DNA from: Salinibaculum rarum
GTDB taxonomy: Archaea; Halobacteriota; Halobacteria; Halobacteriales; Haloarculaceae
DNA: 64,000 bases
Assembly: GCF_030505615.1 (NCBI RefSeq)
Contig: NZ_CP129992.1
Span: 248,001 to 312,000, forward strand
Direction: 5' to 3'
Made by a program: the position numbers and the translations under genes. The notes under the pieces are model-generated. The model was not told where the DNA came from and ran no database searches. It saw only the letters and a list, made by a program, of their open reading frames with translations. Of the stretch, positions 56,077 through 64,000 are shown piece after piece (position 1 is the stretch's first letter; each line of letters starts with the position of its first letter).

Positions 56077-56307
56077 ATGGTCCGTGCCTACATCATGGTC
56101 AAGGCCCACACCGGCGAGGCCGACCGACTGAAATCCGAAATCGCGGACATCGACGGCATCGAGCGCACGCACATCGTCGCCGGCGACATCGACCTCATCG
56201 CCGTCGTCGACGTTGCCTCCCCCGCGGAAGTCAAAGACGTCGCTGCCGCCGAAATCCAGTCTATCGACGGTATCGAAGACACGCAGACGTACATCGCTAT
56301 GGACTAA
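56077..56307 (+). CDS. Lrp/AsnC ligand-binding (RAM) domain protein
   Basis: A 76-residue RAM-only protein (MVRAYIMVKAHTGEADRLKS, ERTHIVAGDIDLIAVVDV, DTQTYIAMD), a clear paralogue of the one at 55073. It follows trkA at a distance of one base and is surely co-transcribed with it. It may link amino acid or nucleotide signals to K+ uptake; that link is inferred from gene order only. Confidence 0.85.
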   Translation: MVRAYIMVKAHTGEADRLKSEIADIDGIERTHIVAGDIDLIAVVDVASPAEVKDVAAAEIQSIDGIEDTQTYIAMD

Positions 56308-56310
56308 GAC

Positions 56311-56356
56311 CTCTTTTTACGTCGTCGGGTCTCACACGCGAGCCTGTCGGCTCGCG
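56311..56356 (+). terminator. Probable terminator after the trkA-RAM operon
   Basis: A T-run (CTCTTTTT at 56311-56318) begins a few bases after the RAM gene, and is followed by a perfect hairpin CGCGAGCC-TGTC-GGCTCGCG (56337-56356). Archaeal termination depends mainly on T-runs, so the first part is the likely stop signal. Confidence 0.4.
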
Positions 56357-56537
56357 GTGGACCACTCCTCGTAAAAACTAGGTGAAAAAGGCCGCTCGCG
56401 GTTGCTATCGTAGTCATCACCGCAACCGCACTGTACGACACTGCAACCGCTTCCGCACAGGTACGGCAGGCCTGCCCTTCCCCGACTCGCACGGCCTCGC
56501 GCATCCGCGCTCGGCACGCGCTCACGGCCAACACGTT

Positions 56538-57044
56538 TTACAGCGGTGTCCCGCCACCACCGCCACCTTCCTGACTGGCGGTGTCGATGAGGTCTTCGAC
56601 CGGCGAGACGTACTCGTAGCCCGGAATCACGCCCTCGACGTAGGTCCCCTCGACGTATTCGACAAAGGCCTTGGCGATGTCGGCGGCGCGGTCGGCGTTG
56701 CCCCACTCGAACCCGTAGGTCACGTACACGTCCTCACCGTCCCGTTCCACGTCGAAAGTGTCGAGTTCGACGTCGGCACGGGTTGCCTTCGGTGCGTCTT
56801 CGAGGCGGCGCTCCAGCGTCTCGAACCATCCGTCCGCGACCGCGTCCCCGACATCGTCTGCGGTGGCCGCTGAGAGCGTCGGGACGTGCACGGTGACGGT
56901 GTACGCGGAGAAATACTCCGGCCCGTCGATAGCGGTCACGCGGCCCTCGAACGCCGTCGTCGCCACGACGTAGGCGTCGCCGTCTCGCTCGAAGGCATCG
57001 TGATAGTCGAACGCGCGCTCGACGCTGTCGGGGAACTCTGTCAT
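56538..57044 (-). CDS. DUF5813-like haloarchaeal protein
   Basis: A 168-residue acidic cytoplasmic protein (MTEFPDSVERAFDYHDAFER, YFSAYTVTVHVPTLSAATAD, VYVTYGFEWGNADRAADIAK) ending with a glycine run GGGGGGTPL. Haloarchaeal family of unknown function. It precedes tRNA-Leu on the same strand, tail to head. Confidence 0.7.
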   Translation of the reverse strand: MTEFPDSVERAFDYHDAFERDGDAYVVATTAFEGRVTAIDGPEYFSAYTVTVHVPTLSAATADDVGDAVADGWFETLERRLEDAPKATRADVELDTFDVERDGEDVYVTYGFEWGNADRAADIAKAFVEYVEGTYVEGVIPGYEYVSPVEDLIDTASQEGGGGGGTPL

Positions 57045-57112
57045 CACCGTTCGGTAGGCGCGACAGTCTCAAAAGGGCGTCGTATCCGTACAAAAGCGGC
57101 GAAATCCGGCGA

Positions 57113-57195
57113 TGAGGGGACGGGGGTTCGAACCCCGGAACTCCTACGAGACGGGTTCTTAAGACCCGCGCCGTTGACCACTTGGCTACCCCCTC
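57113..57195 (-). tRNA. tRNA-Leu (anticodon TAA)
   Basis: Type II tRNA with a long variable arm. Acceptor GAGGGGG pairs with TCCCCTC, anticodon stem CGGGT/ACCCG with loop CTTAAGA gives anticodon TAA (reads UUA), T arm CGGGG-TTCGAAC-CCCCG. Discriminator A at 57113, CCA not encoded. No intron. Confidence 0.9.
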
Positions 57196-57275
57196 GCGCT
57201 CGTTCGTAGACGCCCCCGACCCTTACCGCTTTTCGATTGCCAGGGGCAAACCGACGGTGGCCTGCTCGGAGTCTC

Positions 57276-57611
57276 TCACCAGTCGACAGAAACCGTGCCG
57301 TCGCCCTCTGGGTCGGGCGCTATCTCCTCGCCCGTCTCCCGGTCGATGACGTGGATGACGCCGCGGTCTTTTTTCGCCGGGCAGACCTCCGCGGCCCGGA
57401 CGTTCTCGTCGAGTTCGGCCGCCGACAGAAAGTACGCTGTCGGCTGTGCGATGCCCGTCTCAAGCGACAGCGACCAGTTGTCGGAGACTTCGGCGCACTT
57501 GCCGGCGCCGATGCACTTGTTGGCCTCGAAGATGACTTTGTACGGCTTCTCCGAAACTGGCGGCGCGTCTTGCTCGCCAATCTCCGCCGGGTCGGTCGGC
57601 CCGTCTCCCAT
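57276..57611 (-). CDS. Ferredoxin, single-cluster type
   Basis: A 111-residue protein from ATG 57611 (MGDGPTDPAEIGEQDAPPVS). The cluster Cys are in FEANKCIGAGKCAEVSDNW (C-x5-C) and VRAAEVCPAKKDRGVI. With only three clearly placed Cys, this fits a 3Fe-4S or a modified single-cluster ferredoxin of the type paired with P450s or oxidoreductases. An acidic N-terminal extension of about 35 residues is typical of halophiles. The cyclophilin gene lies directly upstream with one base between. Confidence 0.75.
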   Translation of the reverse strand: MGDGPTDPAEIGEQDAPPVSEKPYKVIFEANKCIGAGKCAEVSDNWSLSLETGIAQPTAYFLSAAELDENVRAAEVCPAKKDRGVIHVIDRETGEEIAPDPEGDGTVSVDW

Positions 57612-57612
57612 G

Positions 57613-58161
<549 letters not shown>

Positions 58162-58222
58162 GTCTCTGGAGAGGACGGCGGCAGGCAAAACGTTGGTGAT
58201 GGGCGTCGAGACGGGAGAGAAC

Positions 58223-59491
58223 CTAGTCGGCTATCTGCGCTCGAAGGTCCTCGAGGCGGGCCGCGAGTGCGTCGGCGTCGCCCGCCTGGAACTGGGTCGC
58301 GAGCCGGCGGGCCATCACCACCTGCGCTGCAGCCCCCCGGTAGTGGTCCGCTGCCTGCTGTGAGCGGTCGGCTTCCCGGTGGGTGCCAGCCGTCGCTTCG
58401 AGACGGTCCGCCAGTCGGCAGCGCTCGCGCACGACGTTGGCGGCGGCCCACTCGACTTGCGCGCGGAGGGCCTCTTTCTCCCCGTCGAAGTCGATGGGCA
58501 TCCCCCACCCGGAGACCAGCGCCTCGCGATAGTGCCTGAATGTATCCTCCCAGGCGACCACAGCACGCTCCGGCGAGTCAGCAGCCTGCGCACGCTCTAA
58601 GGACTCCTCGGCCAGGTCGAGCGGGTGCGATTCGAGGTCCTCGATTCGGTCCTGCAACTCCGAGAGCGCAGACTGAATCTCGCCGTCGAGGTCGAACCCA
58701 TCCTCGACAGCAAGAGAGAGGGCCCGCTCGAAGTGCTCGCGGGCTTGCAGGAGCGTCGCGGCCGCCTCGTTGTACTGGCCAGCCTTCGGCCGAACGGTCG
58801 CCGCCTCGAGGAGGTCCTGCCCGCGTTCGAATCTTGCTTCCATCCAGGTACGGTCCAGTTCGGTCTCGACGCGCTCGTAGCGCTCTTCGAGGGGCGTCTG
58901 AAACGTCTGACTGGCGTCGTCGATACGTGTCTCGGCGGTCTGGAGGTTCGACTCGACAGACGCCTCGGCCTCCCGAGCGTCGTCCATCCGGCCCTCGTGG
59001 ACGTACGTCTCGATAGTCAAGATGTGCTGTCTGGCGTCCTGGAGTGCAGCGACGACACGGTCCCAGGACCGGCTTCCCTTCGTGGCGAACTCGTCGACCT
59101 GTTTTGCCGTCTCACGCTGTGCAGGACGGAACGAGTAGGTCCCCCGTCCCCACACGCGCACCGAGAGAGTCGTCCGCAAGATCCCGCTGTCGGCGGTGAC
59201 GTCCTTGACGTCGGTGTAGGGTATGTCGGCCGTCTCCAGTCCCGAGCGGGTATCGACGACGAAGACGAGTTTGCGGTCGGTCACTGCGAGCAACAGTCCC
59301 CCGTCGTCGCTCCCCCGTTCGTACGTGTCACCGCCCATTTCGTCGTGCGTAAGGCTCCCGTTGCTGGTGAGTTGGTACTCGACCGTTTCCGTCGCTTCGA
59401 GGCGCGACTCGAGTGCCTCGACCATCCGCTGTTTCGTCGGTCGGTCCTCGCCCAGCAAGCGAGAGCGGAGTGTACTAGCTTTTTGAGCCAT
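58223..59491 (-). CDS. PH-like domain and coiled-coil protein
   Basis: A 422-residue cytoplasmic protein from ATG 59491 ([20 protein letters not shown]). Residues about 25-130 form a bacterial PH-like domain ([57 protein letters not shown]). The rest is helical with tandem repeats ([40 protein letters not shown]) that look like TPR or coiled coil. Such PH-like domains bind lipids or proteins; function unknown. Alone between the cyclophilin and taw1 genes. Confidence 0.6.
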   Translation of the reverse strand: MAQKASTLRSRLLGEDRPTKQRMVEALESRLEATETVEYQLTSNGSLTHDEMGGDTYERGSDDGGLLLAVTDRKLVFVVDTRSGLETADIPYTDVKDVTADSGILRTTLSVRVWGRGTYSFRPAQRETAKQVDEFATKGSRSWDRVVAALQDARQHILTIETYVHEGRMDDAREAEASVESNLQTAETRIDDASQTFQTPLEERYERVETELDRTWMEARFERGQDLLEAATVRPKAGQYNEAAATLLQAREHFERALSLAVEDGFDLDGEIQSALSELQDRIEDLESHPLDLAEESLERAQAADSPERAVVAWEDTFRHYREALVSGWGMPIDFDGEKEALRAQVEWAAANVVRERCRLADRLEATAGTHREADRSQQAADHYRGAAAQVVMARRLATQFQAGDADALAARLEDLRAQIAD

Positions 59492-59609
59492 CGGTCTCCC
59501 CCTTGTCAATGAATTAGTGTATGTCTCTGATAAACATTCCCCTATCTCGGGAATGAGATGCCGATATTCGGGCAGTCGCGATGTCGTCTCCCCCGTACTG
59601 ACGGGTTTC

Positions 59610-60590
59610 TCAGTGCCCAGCGACCGAATCGCGCGCCCAGAACTCGCTGGATTTCTCCAGTTTCGGCACCCACGTCTTTTCGTCGCGGGAGAGCATCGCC
59701 ACGCGGGAGGCCTCGACCTCTTTGAGTTCGTCGTGCTCGGGAAGATACTGCATAAGGTCCTCGGCGAAGGCCCGGACGTCCTCGTGGTCCGGCATCGACC
59801 CCCGGTCTAAGCGGCCCTGGGAGTGGCCGACGTGCATGTACGCTTTCAGTTCGACGAAGTCGGCGTCGGCGCGGTCACACATCGCCGCGTACCACTCGGG
59901 GTGGTGCATGTTGTGCCCGTCGACCAGCGTCGTCCGGATGACCGTCCGGGTCTCGTCTTTTCCGGCGAGAACGTCCAGCGTGTCGATGAGGTCGTCCCAG
60001 GCGTCGTCCTCGACTGCCTTGACCGTCGCGTCGAAGGTCTTGCGGTCGGGTGCGTCCACGGAGACGTACAGCTGGGTCGGGTCGCACTTCTCGAGTACTT
60101 CGGGCTGGGTCCCGTTCGAGACGAGGAACGTGGTGATGTCGCGGTCGTGGAACTCCTCGATGAGTTCCGGCAGATACGGATACAGCGTCGGTTCGCCGTC
60201 CAGCGAGATGGCGACGTGGCGGGGTTCGAGGGCCTCCTCGAAGCGCTCGCGGGGCACCTGGTCGTTGCCGCCAAAGCCCGAGAGGAGCTTCGTCTGGAGT
60301 TCCAGTGAGGCGTCGGCGACGGCCGCGGGGTCGTCCCACTCGACGTCGCCCAGTTCGTAGGCGTGGCCCTGGTGGTCCCGCCAGCAGAAGACACACCGCT
60401 CGTTGCACTTGACGACGGGCGTCATCTGGATACAGCGGTGTGACTCGATGCCATAGAAGATGTTCTTGTAGCATTTCCCCTCACCGCGAAGGGCGTTTTT
60501 GGTCCACCCGCAGGTCTGGGCGGCCGTGTGGTTCTCGCTGTGGTAGGCCGGGTCGTCGACCTGTTTTGGACCCCCGTCCGATTCACTCAT
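59610..60590 (-). CDS. taw1: 4-demethylwyosine synthase (TYW1 family)
   Basis: A 326-residue radical SAM enzyme from ATG 60590 (MSESDGGPKQVDDPAYHSEN). The cluster motif is PVVKCNERCVFCWRDHQGHA with C-x3-C-x2-C. A second Cys set (AAQTCGWTKNALRGEGKCYK) holds the extra cluster of archaeal Taw1. Further blocks are AISLDGEPTLYPYLPELIEE and FLVSNGTQPEVLEKCDPTQL. It builds the tricyclic base precursor at G37 of tRNA-Phe from pyruvate and N1-methylguanosine. Confidence 0.9.
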   Translation of the reverse strand: MSESDGGPKQVDDPAYHSENHTAAQTCGWTKNALRGEGKCYKNIFYGIESHRCIQMTPVVKCNERCVFCWRDHQGHAYELGDVEWDDPAAVADASLELQTKLLSGFGGNDQVPRERFEEALEPRHVAISLDGEPTLYPYLPELIEEFHDRDITTFLVSNGTQPEVLEKCDPTQLYVSVDAPDRKTFDATVKAVEDDAWDDLIDTLDVLAGKDETRTVIRTTLVDGHNMHHPEWYAAMCDRADADFVELKAYMHVGHSQGRLDRGSMPDHEDVRAFAEDLMQYLPEHDELKEVEASRVAMLSRDEKTWVPKLEKSSEFWARDSVAGH

Positions 60591-60717
60591 TGCTGGGTAG
60601 TGGGACACCCAGCGGCAAAAGCCCGCTGCTGTGTGCCTGTACGGCAGCGACGAGCACAGCGGGTGTCCCGCCAGTCGAACCCGTTATCCCTATACCGGGC
60701 GCTCGGAAAGAGACGGT

Positions 60718-62475
60718 ATGTTCCTCACGATGCGCGCGGAGGTCGAGGACGCCCTAGAGGACACCCTCACAGCCCTCGACTTCCCGACCGACGACCTCGG
60801 CATCGAAGAGCCACCGGCCGACGTCGACGCCGTGCTGGCGTCGAGTGTGGCCTATCGGCTCGCCGGTGAGGCCGGCGCACCGCCACCGCAGGTCGCCGGC
60901 GAAGTGGCAGACGAAATCGACGCCGACGAGTTGACCTACATCGACAGCATCCAGACACAGGGACCGTACGTGAACTTCCTGCCGAGTGCCCGCTACTTCG
61001 TGGACACCCTCGACAGCGCACAGGCCGACGACTACGGTCACCTCCCGGACAGGGAGACGAGCGTCGTCGTCGAACACACCAGCGCCAACCCGACCGGCCC
61101 CGTCCACGTCGGACGCGCGCGCAACCCTATCATCGGCGATGCCGTCGCCCGCGTCCTCGAATACGCCGGGTACGACGTCGAACGCCACTACTACGTCAAC
61201 GACGCCGGCCGCCAGATTGCCGTGTTCACCTGGGCCTACGAGACGTTCGACGAATCGGACCTCCCGGAGCCAGAGCGAGACGCCCCGGAATACGAGATGG
61301 TTCGCTACTACCGGAAGGGCAACAGTTTCCTCGAAGAGGCAGACCCAGACCGCGTCGAAGCCGCCGAAGACGAGATTCAGTCCATCCTCCAGGGCCTCGA
61401 AGCGGGCGACGAGGAGACCTACGAGCGGGTCAGCGAAGTCGTCGACACCGTCCTCGGCGGGATGCGCGAGACGCTCGAACGGCTCCCCGCCGAGTTCGAC
61501 GAGTTCGTCAAAGAGACCCGATTCATGCGGGACGGCTCGACCGACGACATCGTCTCGCGGCTGAAAGAACTCGACGGCGCGGTGTACGAGGAGGACGCCT
61601 GGCAACTCACCTTCGAGGACATCGAGAAGAACCTCGTCTTCCTGCGCGCCGACGACACCTCGCTGTACACGACGCGTGACCTCGCCCACCACGAGTGGAA
61701 GTTCGAGAACTACGACGAAGCGGTCACCGTCCTCGGCGAGGACCACAAACTTCAGGCCGAGCAGCTAAAAGCTACGCTGGACCAGCTCGGCCACGACACG
61801 GACCGCCTCTCGACGGTCCACTACTCGTGGGTCAATCTCCCCGAAGGCGGTATGAGCACCCGCGAAGGAACCGGTATCGACCTCGACGACCTGCTCGACG
61901 AAGCCATCTCGCGAGCGCGCCAGGAAGTCGAAGACCGCATCGGCGACCGCATCCGCAGCGACGAACTCGACGAGGACGACATCGAACGCATCGCCCACCA
62001 GGTCGGTATCGGGGCCGTCCGCTACGACATCGTCTCCAAACAGCCGACCAAGGGCATCACCTTCGAGTGGGAACGGGCGCTGGATTTCGAAGCCCAGTCT
62101 GCACCGTACGTTCAGTACGTCCACGCCCGGGCCTGTGGGATTCTCGACGAAGCACGCGCGGCGGGCCACAGCGTGCCAAGCGGCGACGCCGTCGACGCCG
62201 ATGCGCTCGTCGCACCCGAAGCGGAGGACCTGCTACGGACCATCGCACGCTTCCCCGCAGTCGTCGAGGAGGCCGCAGACGAACTCAAACCCCACGTCGT
62301 CGCCACGTACACCCGTGACTTTGCCGAAGCCTTCAACGCGTTCTACCGGGAGTGTCCCGTCCTCGATGCCGAGGAAGAAACGCGGGCGGCACGGCTGGCA
62401 CTCGTCGCTGCGGCACAGACGACAATCGCGAACGCACTCGACGCGCTCGGTGTCGAAGCGCCCGACTCGATGTAG
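60718..62475 (+). CDS. argS: Arginyl-tRNA synthetase
   Basis: A 585-residue class I synthetase. The N-terminal Add1 domain is present ([20 protein letters not shown]). The HIGH motif appears as HVGR in [20 protein letters not shown]. The KMSKS region is the degenerate [10 protein letters not shown]. The C-terminal anticodon-binding DALR domain is intact ([40 protein letters not shown]). It charges tRNA-Arg. Start ATG 60718 fits the family length. Confidence 0.93.
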   Translation: MFLTMRAEVEDALEDTLTALDFPTDDLGIEEPPADVDAVLASSVAYRLAGEAGAPPPQVAGEVADEIDADELTYIDSIQTQGPYVNFLPSARYFVDTLDSAQADDYGHLPDRETSVVVEHTSANPTGPVHVGRARNPIIGDAVARVLEYAGYDVERHYYVNDAGRQIAVFTWAYETFDESDLPEPERDAPEYEMVRYYRKGNSFLEEADPDRVEAAEDEIQSILQGLEAGDEETYERVSEVVDTVLGGMRETLERLPAEFDEFVKETRFMRDGSTDDIVSRLKELDGAVYEEDAWQLTFEDIEKNLVFLRADDTSLYTTRDLAHHEWKFENYDEAVTVLGEDHKLQAEQLKATLDQLGHDTDRLSTVHYSWVNLPEGGMSTREGTGIDLDDLLDEAISRARQEVEDRIGDRIRSDELDEDDIERIAHQVGIGAVRYDIVSKQPTKGITFEWERALDFEAQSAPYVQYVHARACGILDEARAAGHSVPSGDAVDADALVAPEAEDLLRTIARFPAVVEEAADELKPHVVATYTRDFAEAFNAFYRECPVLDAEEETRAARLALVAAAQTTIANALDALGVEAPDSM

Positions 62476-63279
62476 TCAGCCGAAGAATCCGAACCGGCCG
62501 CCGGAACTCTCCTCTTCGACGTCTTCCTCGTCGTCGACGAACCACTCCTCGTCGACCACCAGGTCCGCGTCACTGGGCGGGACGTCCTCGAAGAAGATGT
62601 CTTGCAACACGGCGGCGAGCTGTCGGTACGCGTCTGCTGCCACGCTATCTGCGGCGTTGAACACGAGCGGTTCGCTCGCGGTTGCGTCGGAGTCGGCCGG
62701 AATGACACCGAGCAGCGGGAACTCGAAGTCGTCGGCGATGCCTTCGACGTCGGTGTCGTGGGTCACCCGACAGACGAGTCCTCCGATGATGGTGCCGTCG
62801 ACGCGCTCGGCCAACTGGGCGGTCTTGACAGTGTCGGCGACGGCCACGTCGTCGGGGGTCGTCACCAGCAGGATGCCGTCCGCGAGGCCGAGTGGGACCG
62901 TCGTCTCGTGGGACAGTCCCGCGCCGGTGTCGACGAGCACCACGTCGTAGGCGACACGGAGCGTCTTGATGACCTTCCGGAGTTTCGCGGGGTCGGCATC
63001 GGCGAAGGCCTCGAGGCTCTGTTCGCCCGCGATGGTCGTCACTCCACCCTGAACGTCGGTCAGCGCGTCGGTGACAGTCGCGTCACCGGCGAGAATCTCG
63101 TGGATGCTCCGGTCGTGGTCGATGCCGAGCATCTCGCCGAGGTTTGCCATCCCGAGGTCGGCATCGACGACGACCGTATCGTACCCGTTTGCCTCCATCG
63201 CGGCCGCGACGTTGACTGCCGTCGTCGTCTTCCCGACGCCGCCTTTCCCACCTGCAATCGTACAGACGTACCCGGCCAT
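62476..63279 (-). CDS. MinD/ParA-type ATPase
   Basis: A 267-residue deviant Walker A ATPase. The start AGGKGGVGKTTTAVN is the K-G-G-x-G-K-T loop; VVVDADLGMANLGEMLGI follows; Walker B is YDVVLVDTGAGLSHET. The tail is acidic with Gly/Phe at the end (SSGGRFGFFG) and no MinD-type membrane helix is clear. Haloarchaea have several MinD paralogues, one of which places motility and sensory structures. Convergent with argS, 1 base between stops. Confidence 0.85.
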   Translation of the reverse strand: MAGYVCTIAGGKGGVGKTTTAVNVAAAMEANGYDTVVVDADLGMANLGEMLGIDHDRSIHEILAGDATVTDALTDVQGGVTTIAGEQSLEAFADADPAKLRKVIKTLRVAYDVVLVDTGAGLSHETTVPLGLADGILLVTTPDDVAVADTVKTAQLAERVDGTIIGGLVCRVTHDTDVEGIADDFEFPLLGVIPADSDATASEPLVFNAADSVAADAYRQLAAVLQDIFFEDVPPSDADLVVDEEWFVDDEEDVEEESSGGRFGFFG

Positions 63280-64000
63280 CGTTAGTTAGTGTAATAAAAC
63301 ACGGCGAGCGGTATAAACCCGGGCGTCTTCACACCACACAGCCATCGCGGCCCGACTGACACGTCCGCGACACGACGAAACGCGAGATGGCCAGAAGCCA
63401 CAGCGACGGCCTGCCCGGAATTCGAGGTTCCGGGGGATTTCGGGAGGTCAACAGTTACTTACACGCCGTTCGCCAAATGAAGGTGATGAGCGAGTCCGAC
63501 GCCGAGCAGACGGACAAACAAAAATACGAGTTCTCGTTTCTACAGTAATCTTCTGTATTACGATTCGAGCGTGTTTGGCCGTCGTTCGAGCAGGCAGGAT
63601 TTTTTATATCGCAGAGATTCGAGGGACGGCACAGGGAAGGCCACCCGAATCGCGGAAATTGGTGCTGAAATAGTGGGAGTATATGGATTCTTAATGGTTC
63701 TACACACTCGATGGCAGGTGAAGACCTGTTATCCCCGCTAATACCCATATATGGAAATAAGGCGGGGAACCACTCAGACCCTTGCAGAAGGTGGTCTTAT
63801 CGACCATCGCTGGTGATTTCGGTGTTTGGAAACTGATTATGACCAGAAAACTACCCCAAATGACCGAAAGATTTATATACTATAAACACGTATATTTATA
63901 CGTTGCGGTTTAGAGCAACGATTGCACTCACCTATCATTACGAGTAGGTAGTGAAATGGGAACCTCTTATTTGGGTTTCCGTTTTGTGTCTATCAGTTTC
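63280..64000. other. Gene-free 720 bases ending in an AT-rich promoter
   Basis: After the MinD-like gene the DNA becomes AT-rich and I find no gene. A 23-codon frame (63475-63546) and reverse frames here lack support. From about 63730 there is a paired segment CCCCGC...GCGGGG (63734 and 63763) with a 20-30-base loop, which may be structured RNA or an operator. The end of the window carries a strong promoter for a gene beyond 64000. Confidence 0.4.
63865..63880 (+). promoter_or_regulatory. Strong haloarchaeal promoter (BRE and TATA box)
   Basis: CGAAAGATTTATATAC: the purine-rich BRE (CGAAAG) and the TATA box (TTTATATA, 63872-63879) are close to the haloarchaeal consensus, set in DNA of about 65% A+T. 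Transcription would begin near 63900. No start codon with a good frame follows before 64000, so the transcript has a leader of at least 100 bases, or the start lies just outside the window. A highly expressed gene is likely. Confidence 0.55.

Noticed and set aside
63475..63546. 23-codon frame ending before the AT-rich region
   Set aside because: Too short, no neighbour or motif to support it.
63455..63748. Reverse frame of 97 codons at the window end
   Set aside because: Runs through AT-rich, promoter-like DNA with non-halophilic composition (basic, Cys-rich) and no family resemblance.

Overview
The window is a piece of a haloarchaeal (class Halobacteria) chromosome. The evidence is high-GC, strongly acidic coding sequence, many ATG starts with little leader and TATA boxes about 25 bases upstream, and a set of archaeal or haloarchaeal genes. 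These include archaeosine synthesis (tgtA, arcS, raSEA), TrmY and wyosine tRNA modification, F420 synthesis (cofC, cofG, cofH), CetZ tubulin, an AglB-type oligosaccharyltransferase, aglF and aglM, a bacterio-opsin-activator-type HTH protein and RAM-only Lrp proteins. Genus and species cannot be fixed from the sequence alone.

Bases 1 to about 26,000 are an accessory surface-glycan island. It holds four glycosyltransferases or their remains, three sugar SDR epimerases/dehydratases, aglF (UTP-glucose-1-phosphate uridylyltransferase), aglM (UDP-glucose dehydrogenase), a polyprenyl-phosphate sugar transferase and a short AglB-like oligosaccharyltransferase with an altered catalytic motif. Together these would make nucleotide sugars (including UDP-glucuronate), build a lipid-linked glycan and transfer it to protein. 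The island is scarred. An IS6 element joins two unrelated gene remnants, another IS has removed the front of an archaeal ATPase gene, and a TnpB-only IS200/IS605 element and a separate solo right end of the same kind are present. Five toxin-antitoxin modules lie between the glycan genes: two HTH/MazF pairs (one toxin frameshifted), a DUF7342/TumE-like pair, an MNT antitoxin whose HEPN partner is cut off, and a DUF433/DUF5615 pair.

From about 26,100 to the end the window reads as core genome. In order it has trmY, a membrane protein, tRNA-Pro(CGG), a small zinc-ribbon protein and a NUDIX hydrolase. The archaeosine locus follows (tgtA, arcS, a VanZ-like gene, raSEA), then an ABC-2 exporter, purS-purQ, two small Cys-containing membrane proteins, and a clean IS insertion with a 6-bp target duplication. 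Next come a signalling group (response regulator-GAF and RecA-like proteins), purU, a phasin-like coiled-coil protein, purC, a Na+/Ca2+ exchanger, and an F420 group (cofH, cofG, cofC) that also contains a P450 and an HTH regulator. The last stretch has cetZ overlapping a membrane-protein gene, an NDUFA9-like SDR, tmk, a trkA gene flanked by two RAM-only Lrp proteins, tRNA-Leu(TAA), ferredoxin, cyclophilin, a PH-like/coiled-coil protein, taw1, argS and a MinD-like ATPase. The final 720 bases have no convincing gene but end in a strong haloarchaeal promoter.

No CRISPR array, rRNA or prophage was seen.
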